In this document: piece after piece, positions 11,977 to 21,189 of the stretch
How positions within the stretch are numbered: position 1 is the first letter of the stretch
How the letters are laid out: each line of letters opens with the position of its first letter
From: Melieria omissa
Lineage: Eukaryota; Arthropoda; Insecta; Diptera; Ulidiidae
Length of the DNA stretch: 64,000 nt
NCBI GenBank assembly: GCA_963971225.1
Contig: OZ020270.1
Coordinates: 67,152,932 to 67,216,931, forward strand
Reading direction: 5' to 3'
The notes under the pieces: model-generated
Database searches by the model: none
The model's input: only the letters and a program-made list of their open reading frames with translations
Told to the model about the DNA's origin: nothing
Position numbers and translations under genes: made by a program

Positions 11977-12086
11977 TAAGACAGACCTTTTCAACTTGTG
12001 GTATCACAACGGGCCCATTCCGTGGCCTAAGTGTGTCTTTCGGCAGGTCCCAGGCCAAGACAGCCACCTTAACCTAACCTAACCTA
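10608..12086 (+). mobile_element. 5'-truncated LOA-like LINE inside the CMC element
   Basis: A 1,479-bp insertion with a 10-bp target duplication ACCGCTGCAA (10598-10607 and 12087-12096). It holds the end of RT, an RNase H domain and a C-terminal zinc motif, and finishes in a short (CCTAA)n tail. No 5' UTR, endonuclease or catalytic RT core is present, so it was dead on arrival. Confidence 0.85.
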
Positions 12087-12096
12087 ACCGCTGCAA

Positions 12097-12349
12097 AAAA
12101 AATAGTTTGAGAAATAAATTTTTTATTTTTTTTTGTTAATTTTATTTATACAAGATTTATATTAAATTTTACAAGAATATTTACATAGTGTTTCCATATT
12201 TATTATTTTTCCAAAGAACCAAAATAAAGTTCGTCCCAATTAACCATTTGACGATTGTCAGCAGTTACGCATATGTATGACATGTTGTCTGTGTTTACGT
12301 CTTCAACTTTAACATTAAAATACTTATATAACTTTTCAACTTCATAAGC
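12097..12349. other. CMC sequence downstream of the transposase stop
   Basis: AT-rich sequence following the minus-strand transposase stop. It presumably holds its 3' UTR and polyadenylation signals. I see no gene or recognisable repeat. Confidence 0.5.
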
Positions 12350-14602
12350 TTAGAAATGCCAGTCAAAATAATTTATTTTATGCTCAGAGAGACCAAGAAA
12401 ATATTTGTTATTTTCCATCAAAATCATATCGACGCACATAAAATTCATATTATAAAATATTATTGTATTCGACTTAAAAACTATGTCATTGAAATTAAGG
12501 TAAGTTACAGAATAAATTGTTTTGTCGACATCAAATTTATATCTCTCTTTTTCTTCATTCGTAATTTTTTTAATGCTGCCATGTTTTTTTTCAAGTTTTA
12601 AAAATTCATCATAATTTATGATGCAATTTGCAATTCTAGCCGAATATTTCATTGAAAGGGTTTCGATCATATTTTTTTTACATTTAGTGACATTCGCACA
12701 CCTTTTAAATTGTTGATGAAAATTTTCAAACTTCAGAGAATTGAGATGTTTAAGAGGTCCTACACTTTTCATTATTAATGGGTAATGCATTAAAAAGTGA
12801 AATTTTGGAGTTAAGGGCTTATTTGTAAGTTCACAGTACAGTTCATTATGTTCACTTACTGCGTATTGTAATTCCTTCCATGTATTTAGTTCAACGTAGT
12901 TACTGAAACACATGTTTATAATTTTTCTAAGTACAATGTGCAATTCCCATTCCATACTTCGCTTCGGAATCAAATCCCCAATAATCAGAGCAAAATTTTT
13001 CACAAAGCAATACATCTCGTCAGCTGACATTTTTATTTTATTCTGTTGGAATAGGTCATCACGGAACAACGGTGGTTTATTTCGACAAAAAGGTCCATAA
13101 TTAAATTTCTCCATTCTGTAATTTAGTTGTTCTATAGTAAAATATTTTGAAACTTTTACGAAACAGTTAAGAAGATATAAAAGATCGCTTCTGCATACCC
13201 CTTCCAAAAGGTCATGCATCGGATCTACAAAAAAATTCTCCACCACATGAAATGAGTGCAAAGTATTCCATATGGAATCTTCTTTAATACTTGAATTTAC
13301 TGTATTCTCAATCGCCTCCCTATAGTATTCCTTTGTGAAACTATCAGAAGGTTCAAGGGTAGTTTTTTTGGAGCAATCAGATTTATTTAGACGGCAAAAC
13401 CGGCAAAAATAATTGGCACTGAAAGATTCAGTGAAACCAAGTGCTGAATTAACTCCCAGATTGTCACCGGTAAATAAACATGGTACAAATTTTACAAAAT
13501 CAAATTGATCTGATGATACATTTACTCCTTCTTCAAACAAAGAATTCAGTTCTTTAATGAACGGCTCAAAAATTCTCTTATTGCCAAATTTTTTTCTGTC
13601 TTCTGTGTAAAAAAGCATACCTAGAAAAATTGAGTTCAACTTAGATATCAAATAAGAAGGTAAAGTAGCAATTTTTACATAGACTGCACCTAATTTTGTT
13701 ATGTTTGCATGTGAGCCTAGTGGATTATTAATTTCGAAATCATCGAAATAAATTAATAATGGCAAGTATAAGGTGTTTGCATAACTTTCACAATTTCTTG
13801 CTTTTTGTTTGAGGAAACTGGACTGAAAAATGTTATGAACTAATTCATTGTTTGCTGAATTCAGAAATTTAATATAATTTATAATGTGAGACAGAACATT
13901 AGTTTTATTAAAGAAATCAGTAAAAACTTGTCGTAGATCAACAATTTTTGTACAATAATTTACTTCTTTAACTTGTATTCGATTATTTGTCGTGTAGGAC
14001 TCTTCATTCTGTCTGTCCACGACATAGGTATTTATTTTTACAAAAGAAAAATGTTCCGTTAAACATTTCAAGAAACGATATTCCGTTGTAGGGAGATTTT
14101 GGCTAGAAAAAATTGATAACAATTTATCCACAAAATTTTTGACATGAGTGTCAGTAGCAATTTGTTGCTCAGTTCGAATAATGTTAACGAAAAAAGAAAT
14201 ACAATTTTTAATTATTTCGAAAGAGTATTTTCTAGGTATTTCATTTCTATTATAAAATGAGAGTAAAAGTTTGACAAATTGGAATAAATAGTTGTCAGCA
14301 GGATTACTTGTCGTACTTGTTGAGTTTGTGACATTACTCACAGAAGGTGTGACAGAATGTAAGGGCGTAATCGACGAGCTTATTGGAAATTCAATATCTC
14401 CAGGCGTGACGCGAGTTTGTTTTCGACTGGTAGTAATATGTTTTCTCAAATGTACTTTATAATAATAAATATTGCTAAAAACTCTTTTACAGTACAGGCA
14501 CGGGAAGCGTATATTATCTTGATGACAATTTTTTAGATGTCGACAAAACACCGATAAATCTTGAAAAATCTTGTTGCACAGGAAACACTTGAAATTAACC
14601 AT
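12350..14602 (-). CDS. CMC (CACTA-like) transposase, 750 aa
   Basis: One uninterrupted frame from ATG at 14602. Two C2H2 fingers open the protein (C-F-L-C ... H-L-K-N-C-H, residues about 5-26, and C-L-Y-C ... H-L-R-K-H, about 36-56). The catalytic part shows the conserved strings Y-F-D-D-F-E-I-N-N-P-L-G-S-H, G-D-N-L-G-V-N-S-A-L-G-F, S-A-N-Y-F-C-R-F-C, D-P-M-H-D-L-L-E-G-V-C and P-K-F-H-F-L-M-H-Y-P. I recognise these from a widely dispersed animal transposase-like family; acidic residues in the first four strings are candidate catalytic positions. Its stop lies outside any insertion and the frame looks intact. The upstream gene on the same strand stops 19 bp before this ATG, so both may be made from one pre-mRNA by alternative splicing, as in plant En/Spm. 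The protein would act in the nucleus on the element ends. Confidence 0.8.
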   Translation of the reverse strand: MVNFKCFLCNKIFQDLSVFCRHLKNCHQDNIRFPCLYCKRVFSNIYYYKVHLRKHITTSRKQTRVTPGDIEFPISSSITPLHSVTPSVSNVTNSTSTTSNPADNYLFQFVKLLLSFYNRNEIPRKYSFEIIKNCISFFVNIIRTEQQIATDTHVKNFVDKLLSIFSSQNLPTTEYRFLKCLTEHFSFVKINTYVVDRQNEESYTTNNRIQVKEVNYCTKIVDLRQVFTDFFNKTNVLSHIINYIKFLNSANNELVHNIFQSSFLKQKARNCESYANTLYLPLLIYFDDFEINNPLGSHANITKLGAVYVKIATLPSYLISKLNSIFLGMLFYTEDRKKFGNKRIFEPFIKELNSLFEEGVNVSSDQFDFVKFVPCLFTGDNLGVNSALGFTESFSANYFCRFCRLNKSDCSKKTTLEPSDSFTKEYYREAIENTVNSSIKEDSIWNTLHSFHVVENFFVDPMHDLLEGVCRSDLLYLLNCFVKVSKYFTIEQLNYRMEKFNYGPFCRNKPPLFRDDLFQQNKIKMSADEMYCFVKNFALIIGDLIPKRSMEWELHIVLRKIINMCFSNYVELNTWKELQYAVSEHNELYCELTNKPLTPKFHFLMHYPLIMKSVGPLKHLNSLKFENFHQQFKRCANVTKCKKNMIETLSMKYSARIANCIINYDEFLKLEKKHGSIKKITNEEKERYKFDVDKTIYSVTYLNFNDIVFKSNTIIFYNMNFMCVDMILMENNKYFLGLSEHKINYFDWHF

Positions 14603-14621
14603 TTTTAAAAGTAAGATATTG

Positions 14622-16387
14622 TCAATTGTTTTCTGCGCTTTCGGGTACAGATTTTAATTCTTTGAACAATATTTCTAGTTCAGGATTAAACTTATCGTAG
14701 TCGGTACAGATACCAAAAAGGTATTTCTGCAGGAAGAACCATGAGGATTCAGACGTTTCTGGATATTTAATATTTAGTCCTACAAAAGAAGAAATTCCTG
14801 CTTCTGTAGCTTTTTTAAAGTTGGTAAAACTATACTTTACATCTGCTACTAGCAAAAAACTTAATTCTAAAGGACTACTTATCAGGACCAATTTAGGCTG
14901 GCATGATGTTTTCGAAGTTCTCCAACCAGAAAGGTACTCCCTCTCGGCGTTGTCAAAAGATGCAAGATTCTGTAAGAAAAGAAGAATTAGTTTATATTTA
15001 TTAAAAAAGTTTGTTTATCATCCTGTACCTGATAGTGTACTATGAAGGACTCCTGTACTTCAATTTTAGTTGGACGTTTTCTGCCCTTCCTAACAGGATT
15101 GTGTAGGAGGTACGGGAGTATCATTAAGGCCAGGATCTCCTTTTTTTCTTTTTCTCCCTCAGCCTCTATCAGCGAAATAATTGATTTTATTTCTTTCTGC
15201 CGTTTTAGTTTTCCTTTCGCAACTAGATTGCGGAAGATATTATCATCGAGTTGGAAATTAGGTATTTTTGAGTACCGATATTCGGTATCCCAGATCATCT
15301 GTCAGTAATAAAAGAAATTATATAAAATAAAAAATAATAAATAATAATAAAATTGTATATTTTAATTTAATTTATTTAATTTAGCAATATCTTACAAGTT
15401 CATAGCCTAGAGGCGTTTTTAACTTTGGAAACAATTCCAAATATTGAGCCGTAGTGATGTCACTATTCAAAAGTGCATAACGTTGGGTGACTGTCTGGAT
15501 CCACTTTGCTTTTAAATCGTCTTTAGGAAGTTCTAGTAGGGTATGCTTAAACTCTGCCAAAAGTATTTCTGCCTCTTCGTCATCAAAAAGTGACTCGACA
15601 TTAGATATTTCAGATGTAACCGTAGACGCAGACGCCGTACATGACAGCATACGAGGTGCAGAACAGGAACGAGATCTTGATCGAGACCTTGATTCAATTA
15701 CTCCAGCTTTTGTCAAACTATGTTTATAGTTGTAATAAGTATGAAGAAGTTTTCCCGTTGCTTTTTTTTCCAACGCAGGCAGAATAATAGGTTTCTTTTA
15801 TTTCTTCGGAAAAAATTTCACAAATATTTAAAACCGCTCAGCCTCTCAAAGTCATCTCTACGAATACATTTGGACTTTCTGTTGTCGACAATGTTCGATA
15901 TGATTTTTTTACTTATTGTTACTCGTTCATTGTTTGTCAAAATATTCTTTTCATTGAAATTGTTTAAAATAACTGGACAGTTTCGTTCCAAATATGTTTG
16001 TAGTTCTTCCTTGCTTTGAAATTCGCCGGGGAAGGAGCAAATCAAAGCGTTTGAAAAAACGTCTTCTAAATTTACATTGAAAAGTTGAGGTTCCGAAAGA
16101 GCTCCTGATGTAGTTGGGATTGCGGAAGAATCTGGAACAGAATTGTCTTTGATTGTGACGGAAAATGCCAACTGAGTGTAGAACTGCTGAATAACATCAG
16201 GCAAATCTTCAATCTTTGTTTCTGCTCCAGCGACAAAAAAACTCAACTGCACGTTATCGGCAAATGTGAAATATTGCTCAATTCCTTCCTTGATGTTTTC
16301 CGTGGTTATCGTTGTAATATATTTTATCCTCACCAGCTTCGCGACGTCTTTGTAACGAAAATTTACAAAAATTGATTTGTTATCCAT
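14622..16387 (-). pseudogene. Second CMC gene, spliced, with frameshifts
   Basis: Four coding blocks read in order on the minus strand. Block 1 starts at ATG 16387. Block 2 ends G-Y-E-L at a GTAAGA donor (15395). Block 3 runs 15298-15029 after a TTACTGACAG acceptor and stops at a GTACAG donor (15028). Block 4 runs 14969-14622 after TTTCTTACAG and ends at a stop. The two introns (97 and 59 bp) are in phase. Block 4 holds F-K-K-A-T-E-A-G-I and L-N-I-K-Y-P-E-T ... F-L-Q-K-Y-L-F, which I have seen beside this transposase family. Blocks 1 and 2 are joined only through two apparent frameshifts (near 15845 and 15765), between which E-E-I-K-E-T-Y-Y is readable. Function is unknown; an accessory DNA-binding role like TnpA is a guess from position. 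Confidence 0.65.
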
Positions 16388-16497
16388 TGTTCTGAAAGTT
16401 GTTACAGTACAAAAACAAAAAAAACAAATGATAATGATAATGATAAAATGATAATAAAAACAAATGATAATGATGAATGATAATGAATGATAATTTC

Positions 16498-17235
16498 AAA
16501 AGTGCCACGCCCTTTTTCCAATGCCCATACAATACTACCGGTGGAACGACACGTCTACGCCATGACACTGTACCAAATTTCAATGCTGTCCGACTTATCA
16601 TTTAGAAGATATTCCATACTTAAACATTGAGTTGTATGGGCGGTGCCACGCCCCTTTGTTCAAAACCCACACCATTTCCCCTGTTGAAGGACACGACCAA
16701 ATGGTAACTTTGTACTGAGTGTCATTGATGTGACTGCTATAGTTCAAAAGTAACACCGGAATTAAAAAAGTGCCACGCCTCTCGTCCAACGCCCATTAAA
16801 TTTTAGCAATAGGAACACACTTTTATGATATGACGGTACACCAACTGTCAATGCTATCCGACTTATAATTCCGAAGATTTTCTATGTTAAAAAGTTAAAT
16901 TGTATGGGCGGTGCCACGCCCCCTTGTCCAAAATCCATCCTATTCCCCCCATCGAGGGACCCGTCCGAATCGTTAGTTTGTACCGAATGTCATTGATGTG
17001 ACTGCTATAGTTCAAAAGTAACACCGGAATTCAAAAAGTGCCACGCCTTTTATCCAACGCCCATTAAATTTTACCGGTGCAATGACACGCTTATGCCATG
17101 ACATTGTACTAAATTTCAATGTTATCCGACTTATAATTCCGAAGATATACTATATTAAAAATTTAGGTTGTATGGGAGGTGCCACGCCCACCTGCCTTAC
17201 AAACATGTAATATCGCTATAAACCACCGCATTGAC
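16498..17235 (+). repeat. ~268-bp tandem repeats with GTGCCACGCC cores
   Basis: Motif GTGCCACGCC recurs at about 16502, 16642, 16771, 16912, 17038 and 17180. Alternate copies match best, giving a higher-order period of about 267-270 bp and nearly three units. It lies upstream of the second CMC gene. The same family appears in reverse orientation at 61050-61860. Confidence 0.8.
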
Positions 17236-18127
17236 ATCTTCTATCGCACACAAAAAAAATTTTCCTGAAAGAATGAGCCGTTTTCGCAAACACTGATTAC
17301 ACACAGAACGTTAAGTTTTTTTATATATAAGATAAGTGATTTAATGAATATTTCCTCACCAATTCTTAATAAAAACATTTATATTTATCGATTTGTGAAA
17401 AATTTTCATCAAAAAAGATTAAATTTTGTATAGTCTTTTCAGTCGACTCTGATTCACATTTGATACGTACAAAACAAAAGAAAAAATAACTTACCAATTG
17501 ATTTTCTCTTAATATTCTTATATTTTATGCTGTTCTATGCTTTTAAATCACTATTACTTTATTAATATTTTACTTCAAATCACTTTTAATTAATCAAATA
17601 CTGTTTCACTTAACTTTCACACTGTTTTCACTAAACTTTCCTTCTTGTACACAGGTCGGCATATAACTTGAATATGATTTGAATACTGAACTCGAGCTGA
17701 GCAGTGGAAGCGGTTGATGAACGGCTAAAATGATAAGTTATTTGCAGCAAATGGTTTATCATTTACAACAAAAGGTTTACCATTTGTCACAAAAGCTTAT
17801 CTACACATCATCTATACACCAAAAGATATGTCTTTTGCAGCAAATGGTTTATCATTTAATACGAACGATTGAAAAAAATTAATAGGTTTTTCTTTTGCAT
17901 GAAGTCCAAGTGTTTAATTTTTTGCTGCAAATGATAATTCTTTTGCCGTAAAAGACTACTTTGTTTTGCAGCAAAGAACAAATCTTTTGCAGTAAATGTT
18001 TGATCACTTTAACGGCAAAAGATAAATAATTTGCGCCAAATGGACTGTGAATCAATTCTCACAAATGATTTGTCATTTCCAGCAAATGAATATGAAGAAT
18101 ATATCTTTTGCGGGAAGTGACTTTTAC
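17236..18127. repeat. CMC distal end, first part: AT-rich sequence then subterminal motifs
   Basis: 17236-17700 is AT-rich with no gene. From about 17720, GCAAATG/CATTTGC and CTTTTGCAG-type motifs recur every 15-30 bp on both strands, mirroring the other end of the element. The array is interrupted by the MITE at 18128 and resumes from 18952 to the terminus at 19175. Confidence 0.65.
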
Positions 18128-18944
18128 CACAGAACAAACAATATACAGAATGCGCATCTGGTGTAAAGAAAATTTTCTTCGCGGGTTCCAGCGGTACGAC
18201 CCGTTTGTGGATGCGGGGGGAAGCAGTAAAGGGGATGAGAACGCACAGAGCGCGAGAGCGTGAGCTGAGAAGCTGCGACCGCGCACCACACACTGTGGTT
18301 GTTGTTGTTGGGCAACAAAGCGATGTGCCGCTTGCATGTTGGTGCTGGCTCGTGCTCGCTCTCCGCTTGCTTTTTGACAAACAAGAACAAGAAGTGGAGA
18401 GGCAGTTTCATAGAAAATTGATTGAGCGATCGCCAAGGCACATAAGGTGGTAGCACTACGAGAAAAACCAAAATTCAATGGATTTTATAAGTTCTTTTGG
18501 TCTGCTTGTAAAATAGAAGTTGTAAAAAGTACAAATGGCTACAATGAAATATATGTGTTAAATATTGAAACAACCAAGACGCATTAAGAAAGTGATAATA
18601 AGTGGAAAACTATTGCTACAATGTTGTGCTAATTATCAAAGAATGCTGCAACTACCTATTGAATTTGCCTTGGCGATTGCTTTGCCAAATCAACCACTTT
18701 CAATGTGCACGAGTAAAGCCAAGCTGGCTTGCTGCGCAAGCCAGCCGCAACAACATTGCGTGTTGTTGTCGAAATGAGAATAAAGCCCAAAAAAAATCGA
18801 ATGTATGCGTATACAATACATCAATTCGCGCTTACTCTCTCGGTTCCCTTTACATTTTCCTCACCTTTGTTGCTTCCCGCCCGCGTCTGAAATGAAATCG
18901 CAAAATTATTTCAGATGCGCCTTCTGTATACTGTTTATTCTGTG
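18128..18944 (+). mobile_element. P-like MITE, 817 bp (copy A)
   Basis: Terminal inverted repeats of about 33 bp start CACAGAACAAACAATATACA and end in the complement of CACAGAATAAACAGTATACA. A perfect 7-bp duplication CTTTTAC flanks it (18121-18127 and 18945-18951). It has no coding capacity. Its ends resemble those of the THAP transposon at 37224-47099, including the GCGCATCTG and CGCGGGTTC blocks. A second copy with two insertions is at 29739-32127. Confidence 0.85.
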
Positions 18945-19177
18945 CTTTTACATAACAACACATTTGGGACAAAAGACATATTATTTGCAATTGCTGTAAT
19001 ACATGTTTACAACACTCAAATAACTTGAATCTTTTGTGGCAAGTGATACACAGTCCTTTGTGACAAATGGGAATTTGCAACAAATGGAATACATTTTTGT
19101 TGCAAATGAAATCATTTGCATCAAAAGATATTCTTTTGCCACAAATGATTTTGGTCATTAAAAATTTTTTCAGTGTG

Positions 19178-19702
19178 GTGGGTAGAGAAATGGGTGGGGG
19201 ACTTATCGTTCAGTAGGATGTAATTGGATTGGTTGATAAAGTTGGCTAATATATTCCCTTTCCGGTTATTTCTTGTTGATCCCCAATTTTGGTGCCAGCT
19301 ATTGAAATCTCCAGTTACTAAGGTAGGGTTGTGGGAAGAATTTAATACATTTTCTAAGTTATTGTATTGGAAATTAGTTGATGGAGAAATATATGCGGAG
19401 ATAATTGAAAATTTTAATTTTGTTTGTATTTCTATTGCTATTGCATCAAAGTCAGTGTTTATGATTTCTTGTTTGTGTTGTATAGATTTGTGTACTAAAA
19501 TTGCTACGCCACCAAAAGAGTTTGATGAATTATAAGGGTATAGGATAAAGTTATTTGGCACCGGGATATTGTTAGTGTGTTTTAGGATGTGGGACTCTTG
19601 TAATGAAATTATTTTAATGTTATGGTGTTTAATTAAGATCAGTAGTTCGTTGTATTTATCTACGTATCCGTTAATATTCCATTGTAATACTTTTAGTGAC
19701 AT
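19178..19702 (-). CDS. LINE-I ORF2, N-terminal endonuclease part
   Basis: ATG at 19702 begins an apurinic-type endonuclease: W-N-I-N-G (Asn), S-L-Q-E-S-H (catalytic Glu), Y-I-S-P-S, T-G-D-F-N-S-W-H, and S-P-T-H-F-S just before the CMC insertion. Frame and phase match 10125-6949 exactly; 525 plus 3,177 nt gives 1,233 codons plus a stop. The apparent ORF end beyond the junction (down to 19121) is CMC terminal sequence. The domain nicks target DNA to prime reverse transcription. Confidence 0.92.
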
Positions 19703-19864
19703 TATTGCATTATTATATTATTAATAAAGTAAATTTTAAAAATAACTTATATAATTATGGATAAATAGACATATACACTTAAGATACGCATAGTAATGTT
19801 TCAAAATGTTTATGATAAGGTTATATTAGATATTAGAAAGACGGGCTACGGCTTGAAGTGCCAT

Positions 19865-20382
19865 TTACAACATTTCTGCTTCAAGTGACATGGAGTCCGA
19901 AGAATCGAGGTCATCGTGAATGCTAGTAGAAGTCTTCGGGATTTTTGGATCTTGTTTCGTGTTGCTGTTTATTCTCTTTAATTTCTGTTTCGTTCGGTTT
20001 GTTGTCTTCAATGGGAGTATTTTTATTTTTGACACTCTTTTATTTTGCTGTGTCTGAGTTATCTGTGGGGCTTCGGATGCTGTTGTTAATATATCTGAAT
20101 ATGTGATTACCTCTCTCTCGTTGTGGGTGTTAATTGTGGAGAGTGGCGGTTTTGGACTGTTTTGGGTGATCGTTGGGAATCGATTTACTGTGTCTTCGTT
20201 AATTGTTATTGCTTTATTTACTTTTGTTGAGTATGTTGTTACACCATGTGGGTGGCGATCCTTGTAAGTGTTAATTGCTTTTTTCCTGTCCACTTTTTCT
20301 ATAGTTATTATTGCCTGTATTTCTTTTTCTTTTAAAAATATTGGGCACTTTTTATTTAGAGTGTTGTGGTTGGTGTCTTCGC
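19865..20382 (-). pseudogene. LINE-I ORF1, C-terminal remnant
   Basis: The frame keeps the end of a zinc knuckle (S-E-D-T-N-H-N-T-L-N-K-K-C-P) followed by I-F-L-K-E-K-E-I-Q-A-I and a Ser/Thr/Lys-rich tail, ending 162 bp before the ORF2 ATG. ORF1 proteins of I-type LINEs are nucleic-acid chaperones that coat the RNA. The N-terminal RNA-binding domain and most of the knuckles are missing because the element is truncated at 20382. The open frame beyond it to 20662 is flanking DNA and not part of the protein. Confidence 0.75.
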
Positions 20383-20395
20383 TTAAGCTCTTCAT

Positions 20396-21189
20396 ATTTA
20401 TCATATTTTTATTAAAAGGAGGATTTCGTTGCAGACCAGTGTAATCAAAGAATATGAAGTCTTTATTTTCTTCGGCATGATACATACACATCGTTGCTAA
20501 GGCAACGCATTGCCAATAGCTGAGGCGCCAGCAGGTCTGCGTCGGCGTAACTGTATTGCGGCAATGTAGTGACCGCTGAACAATTAAACCGTTTTGGCAA
20601 ATAGTGCCGATCTTTTCATTATTTTTTGCGAAAAGCAAGTGCCTGGGCGTACCCAGCAACAAATTAAAGGGGGAAAAGACATAATAACTACATTTCCAAA
20701 TTCAGAATATAAAATTCAAATAGAATAGAATAGAGATTTCTGTACATATGTATATAAAATATAGAACTACGAGGGGGGAACTACCCTCCTCAACCCATAC
20801 CTAGGTACGCCCATGAGCGCCTGTCATCATCAACCGAATCTTTTTGCTGTATGGTTGTTTGTAACTGTATGTTGCGCTTGGTTGCTTGATTTTACAACTT
20901 GCGAACAATTATATGTGTCTCCAAAACCAAACAATTTACTAATAAAGAGATCTAGAAACCAAATGAATTTTTCATTTATATTGTTCTCACGGGTCGTAAA
21001 AAAGGAATATAATAAAAAAAGTCTCTAAAATCTTAGCAGCTACAGTAAGGATCGAACCGCGAACTCGTCGTCACTCAGGCACTCCCGCTTACGCGTTTGA
21101 CCATCAACACTCAATTCCGACTGGTTGCTTAAAAGGTATGATAACAGACAAGCTGCCGTTTTAACTAAAAAATCACATATTTCTGTATC
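20396..21189. other. Intergenic patchwork of small TE fragments
   Basis: No gene. CAAAGAATATGAAGT at about 20453 equals the first 15 bases of the P-like element at 37224. 20640-20815 is bounded by inverted TGGGCGTACC, which suggests a tiny MITE. 20813-20890 resembles, in reverse, 57800-57870. These look like remains of one P-like MITE with a later insertion. Confidence 0.4.
21040..21120 (-). repeat. tRNA-like fragment (possible SINE head)
   Basis: The minus strand has a good B-box (GGTTCGATCC) about 45 nt downstream of a weak A-box-like stretch (TGGTCAAACGCG). The arms do not form a convincing cloverleaf and no SINE body follows. It is best read as a decayed tRNA-derived sequence rather than a working tRNA gene. 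Confidence 0.35.

Larger units (their letters stand above)
10126..19175 (-). mobile_element. CACTA/EnSpm-like (CMC) DNA transposon inside LINE-I
   Basis: Termini are CACTGAAAAAA and TTTTTTCAGTG, flanked by a 2-bp duplication TG (10124-10125 and 19176-19177). Deleting the element and one TG rejoins LINE-I ORF2 in frame (P-T-H-F-S-T-H-H-T-F-T-H-L-D). Both ends hold dense short motifs (variants of TCATTTG and CTTTTGC), the subterminal-repeat layout typical of CACTA elements. It encodes a transposase (12350-14602) and a second spliced gene (14622-16387) in tandem on the minus strand. It contains a LOA-like LINE (10608-12086) and a P-like MITE (18128-18944). Net length without these is about 6.7 kb. 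The superfamily call rests on termini and protein likeness; a search would be needed to fix CACTA versus another CMC branch. Confidence 0.82.
6832..20382 (-). mobile_element. I-type non-LTR retrotransposon (LINE), 5'-truncated, interrupted
   Basis: A minus-strand LINE has the order ORF1 (partial), endonuclease, reverse transcriptase, RNase H. Its 3' end is a (TAAA)n tail at 6832-6850. A 13-bp target duplication TTAAGCTCTTCAT lies at 6819-6831 and 20383-20395, so the 5' end is a truncation inside the ORF1 zinc-knuckle region. The 9 kb at 10126-19175 (plus one TG) is a later DNA transposon; without it the LINE is about 4.5 kb. RNase H downstream of RT and the C-terminal G-H-T-K-L-T-H-G-H ... 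C-Q-C ... H-C-P motif place it in or near the I clade. Confidence 0.9.

Noticed and set aside
12065..12090. Telomeric (TTAGG)n tract
   Set aside because: Only about four units, lying exactly at a LINE 3' end just before its target duplication.
18009..18478. Proteins predicted in and around the P-like MITE (about 115-139 aa)
   Set aside because: They cross MITE and CMC boundaries, recur only with the MITE copies and show no domain.
20383..20662. Extension of LINE-I ORF1 upstream
   Set aside because: It lies beyond the 13-bp target duplication, so it is flanking DNA that happens to stay open.
21040..21120. A functional tRNA gene
   Set aside because: A B-box is present but no acceptor or anticodon stems pair convincingly.
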